A stretch of DNA of 64,000 nucleotides from Flavisolibacter ginsenosidimutans (GCF_007970805.1 NZ_CP042433.1:4650001-4714000), one strand, 5' to 3'. Numbered from the stretch's first letter, positions 27,227 to 37,400 are shown. Translations and numbers: made by a program. The notes: generated by a model from the letters alone, not told the origin.

Positions 27227-27922
27227 TTACAGTAAATTCAGTCGCTTGTTCAAATTGGCTTTGTGTGTATCGGCAACAGGGATAGATGTTTTGCCAATGG
27301 AGATGGTGCCTTCCTGAATGAAATCTATTTTGTTAATGGCCACAATGTAACTGCGGTGTACGCGAAGAAATTTAGAGGCCGGTAATTTTTCTTCAATGGA
27401 TTTAAGCGTGGCATGCACGACGTGAAACTTGGGTGCGGTATGCACTTTCACATAGTCGCCCATGGCTTCTAAAAACAAAATGTCTTCAATGGAAATGCGC
27501 TTGAGCATGCCGTTGTCTTTCACAAATACAAAGCCTTGCTCTTCCACTTTCACTTCCTGTTTGTTGCTGTCCAGTGCTTCCTGCGCCTTTTCCACAGCTT
27601 GTACCAATCGAGGTTGCGTAATCGGCTTTACGAGGTAATCTACCACGTTCAGTTCAAAGGCTTCTACAGCGTAATCCGTTTTGGCCGTGGTGAAAATGAT
27701 GAGGGGCTTTTTTGCGCCCAGTTTTTTAATGAGATCAATGCCGCTCATTTCGGGCATTTCAATGTCGAGGAAAAGAAGATCAATGCCGTTATTGGCTAAT
27801 TGGTTGTACGCCTCCATGGCGTTGCTGCATTCGGCTACCAATTCCAAATTCTGCACCTGGCTGACCAATTGCTTCAGGGCCATGCGGGCCATCTTGTTAT
27901 CGTCTACAATTATGCACTTCAT
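27227..27922 (-). CDS. LytTR-family response regulator
   Basis: 231 residues: receiver domain (1-120) with Asp53 in LLFLDIEMPEMSG, TTAK and VKPI motifs, and a C-terminal LytTR DNA-binding domain (from about 135; DYVKVHT, FLRVHRSYIVAINKI). Members activate genes by binding repeated sites, usually paired with a LytS-type kinase, which is absent here. Start at ATG 27922 gives MKCIIVDDNKMAR, the typical N-terminus. The 236-base gap to the next gene shows nothing further. Confidence 0.93.
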   Translation of the reverse strand: MKCIIVDDNKMARMALKQLVSQVQNLELVAECSNAMEAYNQLANNGIDLLFLDIEMPEMSGIDLIKKLGAKKPLIIFTTAKTDYAVEAFELNVVDYLVKPITQPRLVQAVEKAQEALDSNKQEVKVEEQGFVFVKDNGMLKRISIEDILFLEAMGDYVKVHTAPKFHVVHATLKSIEEKLPASKFLRVHRSYIVAINKIDFIQEGTISIGKTSIPVADTHKANLNKRLNLL

Positions 27923-28158
27923 AGTTAAGGGGTTGGAACAAATATAAGATGATGGCATAAACGAACGAGCGGGCAGAAGGTTTTTTTGCGCCGGTATAGA
28001 AACCTTTGACGGTTCTTACAATCATCCGTGCATTTGTGATGCTGTAAAGCGATGCGGTAGTTCTGCAAACCCAGCACCGGGCAGCCGTGCCCTCTTGTTA
28101 CCGCTTAGAAAACGTGAAAAATGAACCGGGTATAAAAAGCATGAAGTTTCAGAACACA

Positions 28159-28803
28159 CTACGGTTTCCATTCTATTTTGGAAATAACCTTGATGGTTTT
28201 GTATTCTTTTTCGACTGCTTGGTAAACTTCCATCTCTTTGTAGGAAATAGTGACGGCTTTGTTAAGCGCAGTGGCCGGTTGCGTGGTTAATTTGTTGGCG
28301 CCCTCAAAGTATTCAAGCCAGTAAAGTTTATCGGTTCGGCCCTGGTTGTTTTGCACCAGCAGGTAAGCAAAGGGCTGCCCTTCGATCTTTAGAATTTTGC
28401 CGCTGTAGGTTTTGGATCCTTGCCCGTTTTCCGATACAATGTCTTGCAGGTTGTTTTTGATAAAGGTTAAAAAGGCCGGGCATTTTAAGGCGGCCAGTTG
28501 TCCCACTTTTTCACCGAAGCTTCGCATGCCTTCTTTGCTGCTCATGTCAATGCCCCAGTAATTCTTTACGTCGTTGTTGTACCGGCTCATGAGCGGAACA
28601 ATCATGGCGCCCATTTCTACGGTCATATTGTCTTTGGTAAGACGCGGCGAAGCGCTTTCAAAGGAGTCGCAAAATTCTTTGACGATGGCGTTCTCAAAAT
28701 TTTCTTTTGACGTTGATTGCGCAGAAGCAGAAGTGAAACTAAGGAAGGCAATGAGCGGTGTGCAAAAGCTTAAGAAAGCCTGCATTTTTTTACGAAGTAG
28801 CAT
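28159..28803 (-). CDS. exported protein of unknown function
   Basis: 214 residues with a signal peptide (FLSFCTPLIAFLSFTSASA-Q). The mature part is mixed alpha/beta without known motifs: an N-terminal helical part (KEFCDSFESASPRL) and a C-terminal part with YSGKILKIEGQPFAYLLVQ and YWLEYF. A second in-frame ATG at 28785 (MQAF) is an alternative start. It lies 23 bases downstream of the PorP/SprF-like gene on the same strand and may be cotranscribed. Confidence 0.65.
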   Translation of the reverse strand: MLLRKKMQAFLSFCTPLIAFLSFTSASAQSTSKENFENAIVKEFCDSFESASPRLTKDNMTVEMGAMIVPLMSRYNNDVKNYWGIDMSSKEGMRSFGEKVGQLAALKCPAFLTFIKNNLQDIVSENGQGSKTYSGKILKIEGQPFAYLLVQNNQGRTDKLYWLEYFEGANKLTTQPATALNKAVTISYKEMEVYQAVEKEYKTIKVISKIEWKP

Positions 28804-28826
28804 AAGCAGTATTTAATAGATGACGG

Positions 28827-29837
28827 TTAAAATTTCGGGCAGCTTACGCTTTTGGCGTAAGGATCAGTAGGTCTTTTGGTGTAGATAAGAGAGAACTCTG
28901 CGCCACCGCGAAGATTGGAACCCGGCTTGAGCGAAGAAGTATTTACGTCGTAGGTTGCGCCAATGTGAAAGCTGCCAAACTCCAAACCAACGTAAGGAAT
29001 CACTGCATCGCCAAAGCGGAACCAGCTACCGAAATAAAGATTGGTGGGGCTTTGTGGATCGGGATTTACGTTGAGCATGTAAGCGCCACCGATAACGGTG
29101 TTGACGGCATTGGCCTGCCGGCTGTGAATGGCGCTGAAGTGAACGGCGTTGTTATCGGCCAGCGGCAGCCGCCCGCCGGCTTGTATTGTCAGTCGCGGGT
29201 CCAATACAAACGTTCCGCCGCTAAAACTCTCTTTTGGCCGCGTAATATGGTACATCGAAGCGCCAATGTAATAGTTGTTGCTTCCATCAGTAGAGCCGTT
29301 GTAAAGCAGGCCCACGTTCAAATCAAAATAAGAAAGGTTGAGGTTAGATTGATCAAAGACTTCGTTGGTTAAACCGGTAAAACCGTCAGAGCGCAGTTGA
29401 TCCAAAAATTTCACCTTCGTTACATCAAGCGTCTTTGTGACAAACGTTCCCTGAAAGCCAAGACCCAGTTGATTAAAACCGTTTTCATCAAGCGACTTGT
29501 GATAAGCCGTTGACAGCGCAACGGCATTGTTTTGCAGTACGCCGTTTCCGCTTTTATCGGAGAAAGCCAAAACGCCCACGCCAAATTGATCAAACTCGGG
29601 AACGTGATTTTTTAAAATGGCCGCGTCCACTGAAGCAGTGTACGTAGTATAGGCATTGTTGATGGTGGGCCATTGGTTGCGGTAATTGCCCGCCACCCGC
29701 AAGATGCCTTCAAATTTTCCGGTTGAAGCAGGATTGAGCGTAAGGGGAGAAGCAAAGAATTGAGAAAAATTAGGGTCTTGTGCTTTTGAAAGAAAAAAAG
29801 CACACGAAAAAAAAATCAGAAGGACGGTATTTCTCAT
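28827..29837 (-). CDS. PorP/SprF family outer-membrane protein
   Basis: 336 residues, signal peptide ending SKA-Q, then the family hallmark QDPNFSQFFASPLTLNPASTG and a run of amphipathic beta strands typical of a 12-14-strand barrel. PorP/SprF proteins work with the type IX secretion system and gliding adhesins in Bacteroidota; many stand-alone paralogues exist and no other T9SS gene is here, so the exact partner is unknown. The C-terminal SLIYTKRPTDPYAKSVSCPKF end is as in relatives. Confidence 0.9.
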   Translation of the reverse strand: MRNTVLLIFFSCAFFLSKAQDPNFSQFFASPLTLNPASTGKFEGILRVAGNYRNQWPTINNAYTTYTASVDAAILKNHVPEFDQFGVGVLAFSDKSGNGVLQNNAVALSTAYHKSLDENGFNQLGLGFQGTFVTKTLDVTKVKFLDQLRSDGFTGLTNEVFDQSNLNLSYFDLNVGLLYNGSTDGSNNYYIGASMYHITRPKESFSGGTFVLDPRLTIQAGGRLPLADNNAVHFSAIHSRQANAVNTVIGGAYMLNVNPDPQSPTNLYFGSWFRFGDAVIPYVGLEFGSFHIGATYDVNTSSLKPGSNLRGGAEFSLIYTKRPTDPYAKSVSCPKF

Positions 29838-29970
29838 ATTCTGTGTTAGATGCGGTATGAAAATTACAACAAATAATTTTCGGATTGGGGAATAATTCTA
29901 CCGGTTTTGGTAACGTGGTTCGGCCGTGCGTTTGGTTTGCTCTTCTGCTGAAATTAATCCTTATACTTTG

Positions 29971-30621
29971 TCAAGATTGAACCTTGGTGCCAAATGCCAG
30001 GTCGCCGGCATCGCCAAGGCCCGGAACAATGTAGCCCTTGCCCGTCAGTTCATCGTCAATGGCGCCGCACCAAACAATGGCTTCGGGCACTTCGCGCCGC
30101 AGGTATTCAATGCCCACTGTGCAGGCAATGGCGGTAACGATGTGAATGGCTTTTGGCTTTCCTTCTTCTTTTAAATACTGGATGGTTTTTACCAGCGAAG
30201 CGCCGGTAGCCAGCATGGGATCGGAGATGATCAAAACGCGGTTGTCAATTTCGGGGCAGGAAAGATATTCGAGCATGATTTCAAAACTGCCGTCGGGCTT
30301 GTGTTTGCGGTAAGCCGAAACAAAAGCATTGTCGGCTTTGTCGAAATAGGAAAGCAGCCCGTTGTGCAGCGCAAGGCCGGCACGTAAAATGGTGGTGAGC
30401 ACGGGTTGTTCTTCCAGCACTTCGCACACGGCTGTACCCAACGGCGTTTGAATTTCTTTTTCCACATAAGGCAGTCGCCGGCTGATTTCAAAAGCCGCTA
30501 CTTCGCCGATGCGCTCCAGGTTTCGGCGAAAGCGCATCCGGTCGGTTTGAATTGTAACGTCGCGCAGCTCTGCTACCCAGTTGCTGACAAGCGAATGTTC
30601 TTTGCTTAGATTAATTACCAT
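29971..30621 (-). CDS. upp: uracil phosphoribosyltransferase
   Basis: Salvages uracil with PRPP to UMP; cytoplasmic, 216 residues. Motifs: ILRAGLAL, the PRPP-binding ISDPMLATGASL, and the C-terminal GLGDAGDLAFGT uracil-binding loop. ATG 30621 fits the usual length; a TTG nine bases upstream is less likely. A -7 box TACATTTG stands 22 bases upstream. Confidence 0.95.
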   Translation of the reverse strand: MVINLSKEHSLVSNWVAELRDVTIQTDRMRFRRNLERIGEVAAFEISRRLPYVEKEIQTPLGTAVCEVLEEQPVLTTILRAGLALHNGLLSYFDKADNAFVSAYRKHKPDGSFEIMLEYLSCPEIDNRVLIISDPMLATGASLVKTIQYLKEEGKPKAIHIVTAIACTVGIEYLRREVPEAIVWCGAIDDELTGKGYIVPGLGDAGDLAFGTKVQS

Positions 30622-30643
30622 TGAGTTCAAGTTCTACCTTCGC

Positions 30644-30651
30644 CAAATGTA
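30644..30651 (-). promoter_or_regulatory. -7 box of upp
   Basis: TACATTTG on the minus strand, an exact TAnnTTTG match, 22 bases before the ATG. It is directly followed by the TGATTGGTTAAT-type repeat at 30653-30690. Confidence 0.45.
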
Positions 30652-30652
30652 G

Positions 30653-30690
30653 GTTGATTGATTGAATGGTTAATCAGTTGATTGGTCAGC
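30653..30690 (+). repeat. TTGATTG-GTTAAT repeat between upp and anmK
   Basis: Reiterated TTGATTG / GGTTAATC units filling the divergent gap. The same family occurs at 31817-31850 behind anmK. Confidence 0.55.
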
Positions 30691-30721
30691 AGCGTTATTG
30701 GCAAACAAAATCAGGGTAAAA

Positions 30722-31813
30722 ATGACATACAGGGCTATTGGCTTAATGAGTGGCAGCTCGCTCGATGGATTGGACGTTGCGTTTGTTGAATTTGTACACA
30801 ACGCAGGCATTTGGAACTTTGAAATCCTTGCGGCGGACTGTTATACTTATGATGAAGAATGGAAAAACAGGTTGCAAAACGCTACTTCTTTGAATGCGTT
30901 GAATTATCAACGGCTTCATGCCGATTACGGCCATTATATTGGCGCGGCGGTAAATCGTTTTGTTGAAGAAAACAACCTGCACTATAAAGTTGGATTGGTT
31001 GCCTCGCACGGGCACACCACCTTTCACGAACCGCAAAACAGGCTGACCGCTCAACTGGGTGATGGCGCGGCCATTGCGGCCGAAACCGGACTGCCCGTGG
31101 TGAGTGATTTACGGGCACTTGATGTTGCGTTCGGCGGACAAGGCGCACCCATTGTGCCCATTGGCGAGAAACTGTTGTTGAGAGATTACGACATGTATTT
31201 AAATCTTGGCGGCATTGCCAACATTTCTTTCAACGATGAGAAAAATTACATAGCCTTTGATGTTTGCCCGGCCAACCGGGTATTGAACATTTTTGCGGCG
31301 AAAGAAGGAAAAGAGTACGACGCAAACGGAGCGATGGCCGCAAACGGAAAGGTGCACGAAGACGCCTTGAAAAAACTCAACGATCTTTCTTATTACAAAC
31401 AACCCTATCCAAAATCACTGGCCAACAATTTCGGAACGGATGAAGTTTATCCTTTGCTTGCTTCCTTTAATCTCTCATCCGCCGATGCTTTACGCACTTA
31501 TGTTGAACACATCGTGCAACAAGTGCAATCGGCAATCGGCAATCGGCAATCAGAAATCAGAAATCAGAAATTGCTTGTTACAGGTGGCGGCGCGCTTAAT
31601 TCATTCCTGATTCAACGTCTTTCGGAAGTTTTACAACCACTCAAAGCAGGCGTTGTGATTCCCGATGAGAAGCTTGTGCAATACAAAGAAGCGCTCATCA
31701 TGGCTTTTATGGGCGTGCTTCGGTGGCGGCAGGAATACAACGTTCTTTCCTCCGTTACCGGTGCGGCGAGGGACAGCATCGGCGGCGCGGTGTGGATTGG
31801 GCAGGAGGCGTAG
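30722..31813 (+). CDS. anmK: anhydro-N-acetylmuramic acid kinase
   Basis: Phosphorylates anhydroMurNAc with ring opening, in peptidoglycan recycling; 363 residues. Motifs: GLMSGSSLDGLDVAF at the N-terminus, SHGHTTFHEP, DLR, GGQGAPIVPIGE, NLGGIANIS, and LLVTGGGALNSFL. Start ATG 30722. Residues 269-282 (QSAIGNRQSEIRNQ) are an extra segment coded by a CAATCGG / AAATCAG reiterated repeat directly before the conserved LLVTGGG nucleotide-binding strand. The enzyme should still fold because the segment falls in a loop. Ligase-set and upp neighbours give no link. Confidence 0.95.
   Translation: MTYRAIGLMSGSSLDGLDVAFVEFVHNAGIWNFEILAADCYTYDEEWKNRLQNATSLNALNYQRLHADYGHYIGAAVNRFVEENNLHYKVGLVASHGHTTFHEPQNRLTAQLGDGAAIAAETGLPVVSDLRALDVAFGGQGAPIVPIGEKLLLRDYDMYLNLGGIANISFNDEKNYIAFDVCPANRVLNIFAAKEGKEYDANGAMAANGKVHEDALKKLNDLSYYKQPYPKSLANNFGTDEVYPLLASFNLSSADALRTYVEHIVQQVQSAIGNRQSEIRNQKLLVTGGGALNSFLIQRLSEVLQPLKAGVVIPDEKLVQYKEALIMAFMGVLRWRQEYNVLSSVTGAARDSIGGAVWIGQEA
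31525..31572 (+). repeat. CAATCGG / AAATCAG repeat inside anmK
   Basis: Three to four copies of CAATCGG followed by three of AATCAGA. It is read in frame as AnmK residues 269-282. Confidence 0.75.
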
Positions 31814-31816
31814 TTT

Positions 31817-31850
31817 AGTTGACTGGTTAATTCGTTGATTGGTTAATTAG
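31817..31850 (+). repeat. TTGATTGGTTAATT repeat at the anmK / adenine deaminase junction
   Basis: Reiterated GGTTAATTCGTTGATT units between the convergent genes. On the minus strand it codes for the last residues (LINQSTN) and supplies the stop codon of the adenine deaminase, so the enzyme end was overwritten by repeat DNA. Confidence 0.6.
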
Positions 31851-33476
31851 GGAAAAATTGTCGCCGTCGAACAAACCTTTATCACTCAATTTTAAATGCG
31901 GTATGACAAGCAAAGCCATAAACGAAAGTGTCATAAACGGAGCAGATAAGGTTGATCCCAATGCTTTCGCTGCTTTGTCAATTTCGGAATATTTTTTTGC
32001 TACTTCGTAACCGTCTTCCGCACTCATTAAACCGGCAACGGGCAAAGACAAAATCAAATCCTCGTTACCAACGCAACTCACGCCGCCTTGTTTTTCAATG
32101 ACCAGATTTACCGCCCGGCAAAGGCTTTCGTCATCCACGCCTACGGCTACAATGTTGTGCGAGTCATGCGCAACAGATGACGCAATAGCGCCTTTTTTTA
32201 AGCCAAAATTTTTAATGAAAGCTTTGGCAATTGGTGCGTCTTTATAGCGGTTAACGACAACAATTTTCAATACATCATTCGCAACATCCGACACGATATT
32301 TCCGTATTCAATCAAAGGTTGAAAAAATACTTTGTTTGTTATCAGTTGCCCGTCTAAAGCTTCAATAGCAAACTTTGGCAGCGGGTCATTGCCTGCCATC
32401 AAGGTAAAATCGTCTGGCGATTTTTCTGAGCAACTAAAATTGTTTACTGCATTGCTTATTGCCGATTGCCGGTTGATCAAACTCTTTCCGTTTTCCGCAA
32501 CCAATTCTCCGTTCACATATGTCTGCACCACTTCGAAATTTTTCAAGTCCTTCACCACGATAAAATCTGCAAAATCATTTTCGCGCACCAAACCGACTTT
32601 CAGTTTGTAATGCCCGACGGGATTCACACATGCAGCCTGCAAAACTTTGAAAACATCAATGTCTTTTGCCACCGCTCTTGCGCACAATTGGTTGATGTGA
32701 CCTTCCACTAAGCTATCGGGATGTTTGTCGTCGCTGCAGAACATCATCATATCCGAATGTTCGTTCAGCAAATCCACCAAGGCTTCAAAGTTTTTTGCGG
32801 CGCTGCCTTCGCGAATGAGAATCTTCATGCCGTGCTGCAATTTTTCCAGCGCTTCTTCGGCGGTAAAACATTCGTGGTCGGTAGAGATGCCCGCATCAAT
32901 GTAACGTTTCGCTTCCTCGCCGCGCAAGCCCGGTGCGTGACCGTCAACCGGTTTTTCAAACTTCTTTGCGGCGGCTATTTTCTTCGCGACTTCTTCGTCA
33001 CCATTTAAAACACCGGGGAAGTTCATCATCTCGCTTAAATACAAAACATCTTCTCTTCGCAACAAATCTTCTACGTCTTTGCTCGTTAGCTCCGCGCCGG
33101 CCGTTTCAAAACTTGTAGCGGGCACACAACTCGGTGCGCCGAAGTTGAACTTGAACGGCACTGTGTTGCCATTCTCAATCATGAACGCTACGCCTTTCAT
33201 GCCGCAGACGTTGGCAATCTCGTGCGGGTCGCTAACCGTGGCAACCGTTCCGTGTACAACGGCCAGCCGCGCAAACTCCGACGGAATCAGCATTGAGCTT
33301 TCGATGTGTACGTGCGCATCTACAAAGCCGGGAAGGATATAGAATATTGGGAGATTGGGAGATTGGGAGATTGGAGTTATCGAAGCAATTCTTTGCCCTT
33401 CCACTTTGATTTCTGCCGGGTAAATTTTCTTTTGATGTACATCCACCAAATTGCCTGTGATTGTAAACGATGCCAT
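31827..33476 (-). CDS. ade: adenine deaminase
   Basis: Amidohydrolase converting adenine to hypoxanthine in purine salvage; 549 residues (family about 570-600). Motifs: ILPGFVDAHVHIESS metal site, GTVATVSDPHEIANV, EMMNFPGVL, DGHAPGL, ISTDHE, and the C-terminal adenine-deaminase domain (SVAHDSHNIVAVG, APFMTLSFMALLVIP). Three parts look repeat-derived: residues about 35-45 (ISQSPNLPIF, DNA 33342-33375, four CCCAATCT units), 333-343 (INRQSAISN, DNA 32448-32479) and the tail. Metal ligands are intact. The start ATG 33476 is chosen over upstream in-frame codons. Confidence 0.94.
   Translation of the reverse strand: MASFTITGNLVDVHQKKIYPAEIKVEGQRIASITPISQSPNLPIFYILPGFVDAHVHIESSMLIPSEFARLAVVHGTVATVSDPHEIANVCGMKGVAFMIENGNTVPFKFNFGAPSCVPATSFETAGAELTSKDVEDLLRREDVLYLSEMMNFPGVLNGDEEVAKKIAAAKKFEKPVDGHAPGLRGEEAKRYIDAGISTDHECFTAEEALEKLQHGMKILIREGSAAKNFEALVDLLNEHSDMMMFCSDDKHPDSLVEGHINQLCARAVAKDIDVFKVLQAACVNPVGHYKLKVGLVRENDFADFIVVKDLKNFEVVQTYVNGELVAENGKSLINRQSAISNAVNNFSCSEKSPDDFTLMAGNDPLPKFAIEALDGQLITNKVFFQPLIEYGNIVSDVANDVLKIVVVNRYKDAPIAKAFIKNFGLKKGAIASSVAHDSHNIVAVGVDDESLCRAVNLVIEKQGGVSCVGNEDLILSLPVAGLMSAEDGYEVAKKYSEIDKAAKALGSTLSAPFMTLSFMALLVIPHLKLSDKGLFDGDNFSLINQSTN
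32448..32479 (-). repeat. CAATCGGC repeat inside the adenine deaminase gene
   Basis: Two to three units of CAATCGGCAAT-type on the minus strand, coding for INRQSAISN between the catalytic and the C-terminal domain. Confidence 0.55.
33342..33375 (-). repeat. CCCAATCT repeat inside the adenine deaminase gene
   Basis: Four units of CCAATCTC, then CCAATATTC, on the minus strand. They replace a short loop ahead of the ILPGFVDAHVHIESS motif. Confidence 0.7.
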
Positions 33477-33620
33477 GCAAGAGTTTTGGCGAAGATGCAA
33501 AAAGCTTTGCATCTCGAAACGTTTTGTATGGCGCAAAAAGGCGTTGGTAAAATTCTTTGTGCCTCCATCCCTCAATTGAAAACGGCTTCTTACATTCACC
33601 TAAACTTTAAAGTAATTAAT

Positions 33621-34331
33621 ATGAAAGCACTCCGCACGGCCTTGCTTGGCCTCGCTACCGCGGCCACTTTGTTCGCACAGGCGCAAACCGCCGACGAAAT
33701 CGTCAGTAAACACATTGACGCCATTGGTGGCGCCGATGCCTGGCACAAAGTGAACACCATGAAAACCGAAGGCACGCTAACCGTGCAAGGCAACATTCCT
33801 GTAACGGTTGTCAGCACGGTGCTGCATACCAAAGGCATGCGGCAAGACATTACAGCTATGGGCATGAGCGGCTACCAGATTTTGACGCCTACGGCCGGAT
33901 GGGGCTACATGCCATTTCAGGGACAAACAAAAGCAGAGCCACTAACCGAAGACCAGGTGAAGGAAGGTGCCGACGAATTGGATGCTCAAGGTAGCTTGGT
34001 TGACTACAAGCAAAAAGGCCATACCGTTACGCTTCTTGGCAAGGACGATATTGAAGGCGTAGAGGCATTCAAGCTACAGATTGTGCAAAAGAGCGGCAAA
34101 ACCGAAACCGTTTTTATTGATCCGAAGTCGTACTACATCATTCGCGCCGTGAGCAAGATGAAAGCCAACGGCCAGGAAGTAGAGCAAACCGTAAACCTTG
34201 CCAACTACAAAAAACTGCCCGAGGGCATTGTTGTTCCCATGAGTATTACGCTACCTATTGGTGAACTGGCCATCAGCAAGGTTACCGTGAACGGCCCGGT
34301 GGACGAAGCTATTTTCAAGCCGTCGAATTAA
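33621..34331 (+). CDS. LolA-like exported protein
   Basis: 236 residues with signal peptide (ALLGLATAATLFAQA-Q). The mature protein starts QTADEIVSKHIDAIGGADAW, common to a Bacteroidota group related to outer-membrane lipoprotein-sorting proteins (LolA/LolB-like half-barrel). Strand-rich with IDPKSYYIIRAVSKM and ANYKKLPEGIVVPMSI. No lipoprotein chaperone partner is nearby; role inferred only from fold class. Followed by the 34348-34401 hairpin. Confidence 0.75.
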   Translation: MKALRTALLGLATAATLFAQAQTADEIVSKHIDAIGGADAWHKVNTMKTEGTLTVQGNIPVTVVSTVLHTKGMRQDITAMGMSGYQILTPTAGWGYMPFQGQTKAEPLTEDQVKEGADELDAQGSLVDYKQKGHTVTLLGKDDIEGVEAFKLQIVQKSGKTETVFIDPKSYYIIRAVSKMKANGQEVEQTVNLANYKKLPEGIVVPMSITLPIGELAISKVTVNGPVDEAIFKPSN

Positions 34332-34347
34332 TTTTGTCTGGAAGGGA

Positions 34348-34401
34348 ATGAGTGGGATGGACGGGATTTGTGCGATAAATGATCCTGTTCATCCCACTCA
34401 T
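34348..34401. repeat. hairpin of the ATGAGTGGGATGAACAGGAT family
   Basis: Imperfect inverted repeat: ATGAGTGGGATGGACGGGAT (34348-34367) and the complement of ATGAGTGGGATGAACAGGAT (34382-34401), 18 of 20 pairs, 14-base loop. It separates the LolA-like gene from the first BNR propeller gene and could act as a terminator although no clear T-run follows. Confidence 0.55.
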
Positions 34402-34444
34402 CTCATTAATCCAAGTTCAGACATCCTCCACCAAACTGCACATC

Positions 34445-37400
34445 ATGAAAAGAAAATTACCTGCTTTTTCACAAGTCGCCACTGGCTTGCTCTTCGTTCT
34501 TTCCTCAAACCTTTTTGCCCAGAGCAATATCAGCTCCGCCACCTTCGGCATGTTGGAAGCCCGCTGGCTTGGACCCGGCACCATGAGCGGCCGCATTACC
34601 GACATCAAAGGCGTAAACGCCGACGGTAAAACACTTTACATCGGTACCGCGGGCGGCGGCGTTTGGAAGAGCACCAACGCCGGTGCATCTTTCAAACCCA
34701 TTTTTGACAAATATTGTCAAAGCATTGGTGCAATCGCTATTGATCAGAAAAATCCAAAGGTGGTTTACTGTGGTACTGGTGAAAGCAACATGCGTAACTC
34801 GGTAAGCATAGGCGCGGGTTTGTACAAATCAACTGATGCCGGCGACAACTGGACGAAGATTGGATTGGACAACACCGAGCACATTGCGAAAGTCTTGCTT
34901 GATCCTTCTAATTCCAATATCGTTTACGTTGCTGTTCCCGGCCCGTTATGGAGTGACAGTAAAGAACGTGGCTTGTACAAAAGCACTGACGGTGGCACTA
35001 CCTGGAACAAGATTCTTTACATCAACGAAAAAGCCGGTTGCGCCGACGTGGAGATTGATCCGACAAACACAAACATTGTTTACGCATCAACCTGGGAGTT
35101 TCGCCGCACGCCGTATTCGTTTAACTCCGGTGGTAACGGCAGCGGGTTTTACAAAAGCACCGACGGCGGAAAAACCTGGAAAGAAATTACCAAAGGCCTT
35201 CCGTCAAAACCTTTCGGCCGCATTGCTTTCACCCTCGCACCAAGCGCTCCGCAAAATCTGTTGGCCATTGTTGAAAGTAACAACACAGGCTTGTACATTT
35301 CAAGCGACGGCGGCGAAAGCTGGAAACAACAAAGCGCCACGCTCAACGTAACGGCACGTCCCTTTTATTTCAGCACCATCGAAGTGGATCCTGCCGATCC
35401 GAAGCGTGTGTATCGTCCTTCCTTTGGTTTTTCATACAGCAGCGACGGCGGTTATTCTTTTGCCGACGCCAGCGGCGACGGTGGCTGGGTGCACAGCGAC
35501 ATGCACGCACTTTGGATTAATCCGAATAATACAAACCAATTATACGTTGGTACAGATGGTGGCGTGTACATGAGTCTTGACCGCGGTGCGACGTGGCGCT
35601 TTCTTGATAATCTTCCGGTTGGACAATTTTACCACGTAGCTTACGATAAACAAAAGCCTTATCGCATTTACGGTGGCTTGCAGGACAACGGCAGTTGGAT
35701 GGCTCCATCGCAAACACCGGGAGGCCTGGGCAACGGCGATTGGAAAGCAGTTTACGGGGGTGACGGCTTTTGGACGCAGCCCGATCTCATTGACCCGAAC
35801 ATTGCCTACGCCGAATCGCAAGGTGGAAACGCAGGCCGTATAGATTTGCGTACGCTGCAAAGCGTCACCATCAAGCCGCAAGCTGAAGGCGACGAAAAGT
35901 TGCGCTGGAACTGGAACACGCCGATCGTAGTGGGTGCAAAAAATCCGGCAAACCTTTACATGGGTGCGCAGTTCTTATTTAAGAGCACCGACAAAGGCAG
36001 CAACTGGACACGCATCTCACCCGACTTAACAACGAACGACAAAAAGAAACAGGCGCAGGAAGAAAGCGGCGGCCTTACGGCCGATAACACATCGGCTGAA
36101 AATCACACCACCATTTTTACCGTTGCTGAAAGTCCACTGGATGAAAAAAACATTTGGGTTGGAACCGATGACGGCAATCTTCAAGTGACATGGGACGGCG
36201 GCAAAACCTGGACAAACCTTGCAAAGAATTATGCGGCTGCGGGCATACCATCGCAAACATGGGTAAGCTCGATTGAGCCAAGCCGCTTCGATAAGAATAC
36301 GGTATTTGCTACGTTTGATAACCACATGTACGGAGACATCAAAACCTATGTGGCGAAATCAACCGATGGTGGCAAAACATGGAAAGCTTTTGCGAGCAGC
36401 GAGTTCACAGGTTTTGCGCACAAGATCAAGCAAGACATCAAAAACAAAGAGCTTCTTTTCCTCGGTACCGAAATGGGTTTGTTTGCCTCAACCGACGGCG
36501 GTGCAAATTGGTTTCGCATGAAGAATCACATTCCCGAATATGCGTTGGTGCGAGACATTCAAATCCATCCAACAACAAACGATTTGTTGCTCGCAACGCA
36601 CGGTCGCGGCATTATTGTAGTGGACGATATTTCTCCCATTCGTTTAATGACACCCGCGGTTGCAGACAAAGACGTTTACTTGCTTCCGATGAAGAACGTG
36701 CCGCTGGCTACAGGCCTTGGTGCTGGCGGGTTTCCGAGCACAGGCGGATGGAACGGTGGCAATCCGGCTCAACTGCCGGCCATTCAATATTATTTGAAAG
36801 AGCGTCCGAACAGCGGTGATTTGAAAGTGGAGATTTTAGACAATAAAGGACAGTTGGTGCAAACGCTTACGCCGGGCAAACGCAAAGGCATCAACAAAGT
36901 GGTTTGGAACCTGCGCGCCACACCGCCAAAAGTTGCGGCCGGTGGAACGAAGATGGATCCTGCAGGCTTTTCGTCGCCGATGGTATTGCCGGGAACGTAC
37001 ACGGTGCGTTTGAAAGTGGGCGAGAAAGAATACACCGAACCCATAACGGTGGTACATGATTCGACGAATAAAAACTTTACGATGACCGACCGCATTGCAC
37101 AATACAAAGCGGCGCAAGATGCGTTGAAACTTTACACAACGTTAACCGGGAACATTGAAGAAGTGAGCAAGAAGCAAGCGGACCTGAAACGGTGGATAGC
37201 CCTGAGCAAAAACGAAGAAAGCAAAAAGGTATTAAAGGCTTACAACGACTCGCTGGAAGCCTTGCGCAGCACGATGCTCGCGACAAAACAGAAATCCATC
37301 TTCGCCGACGAAGAACAACTGCGTGAGCGTGTAAGTGAATTGTACAGCACCATTGTTGGGCAAGAAGCAAAGCCTTCCAACCTGCAAGTCAAACGCATTG

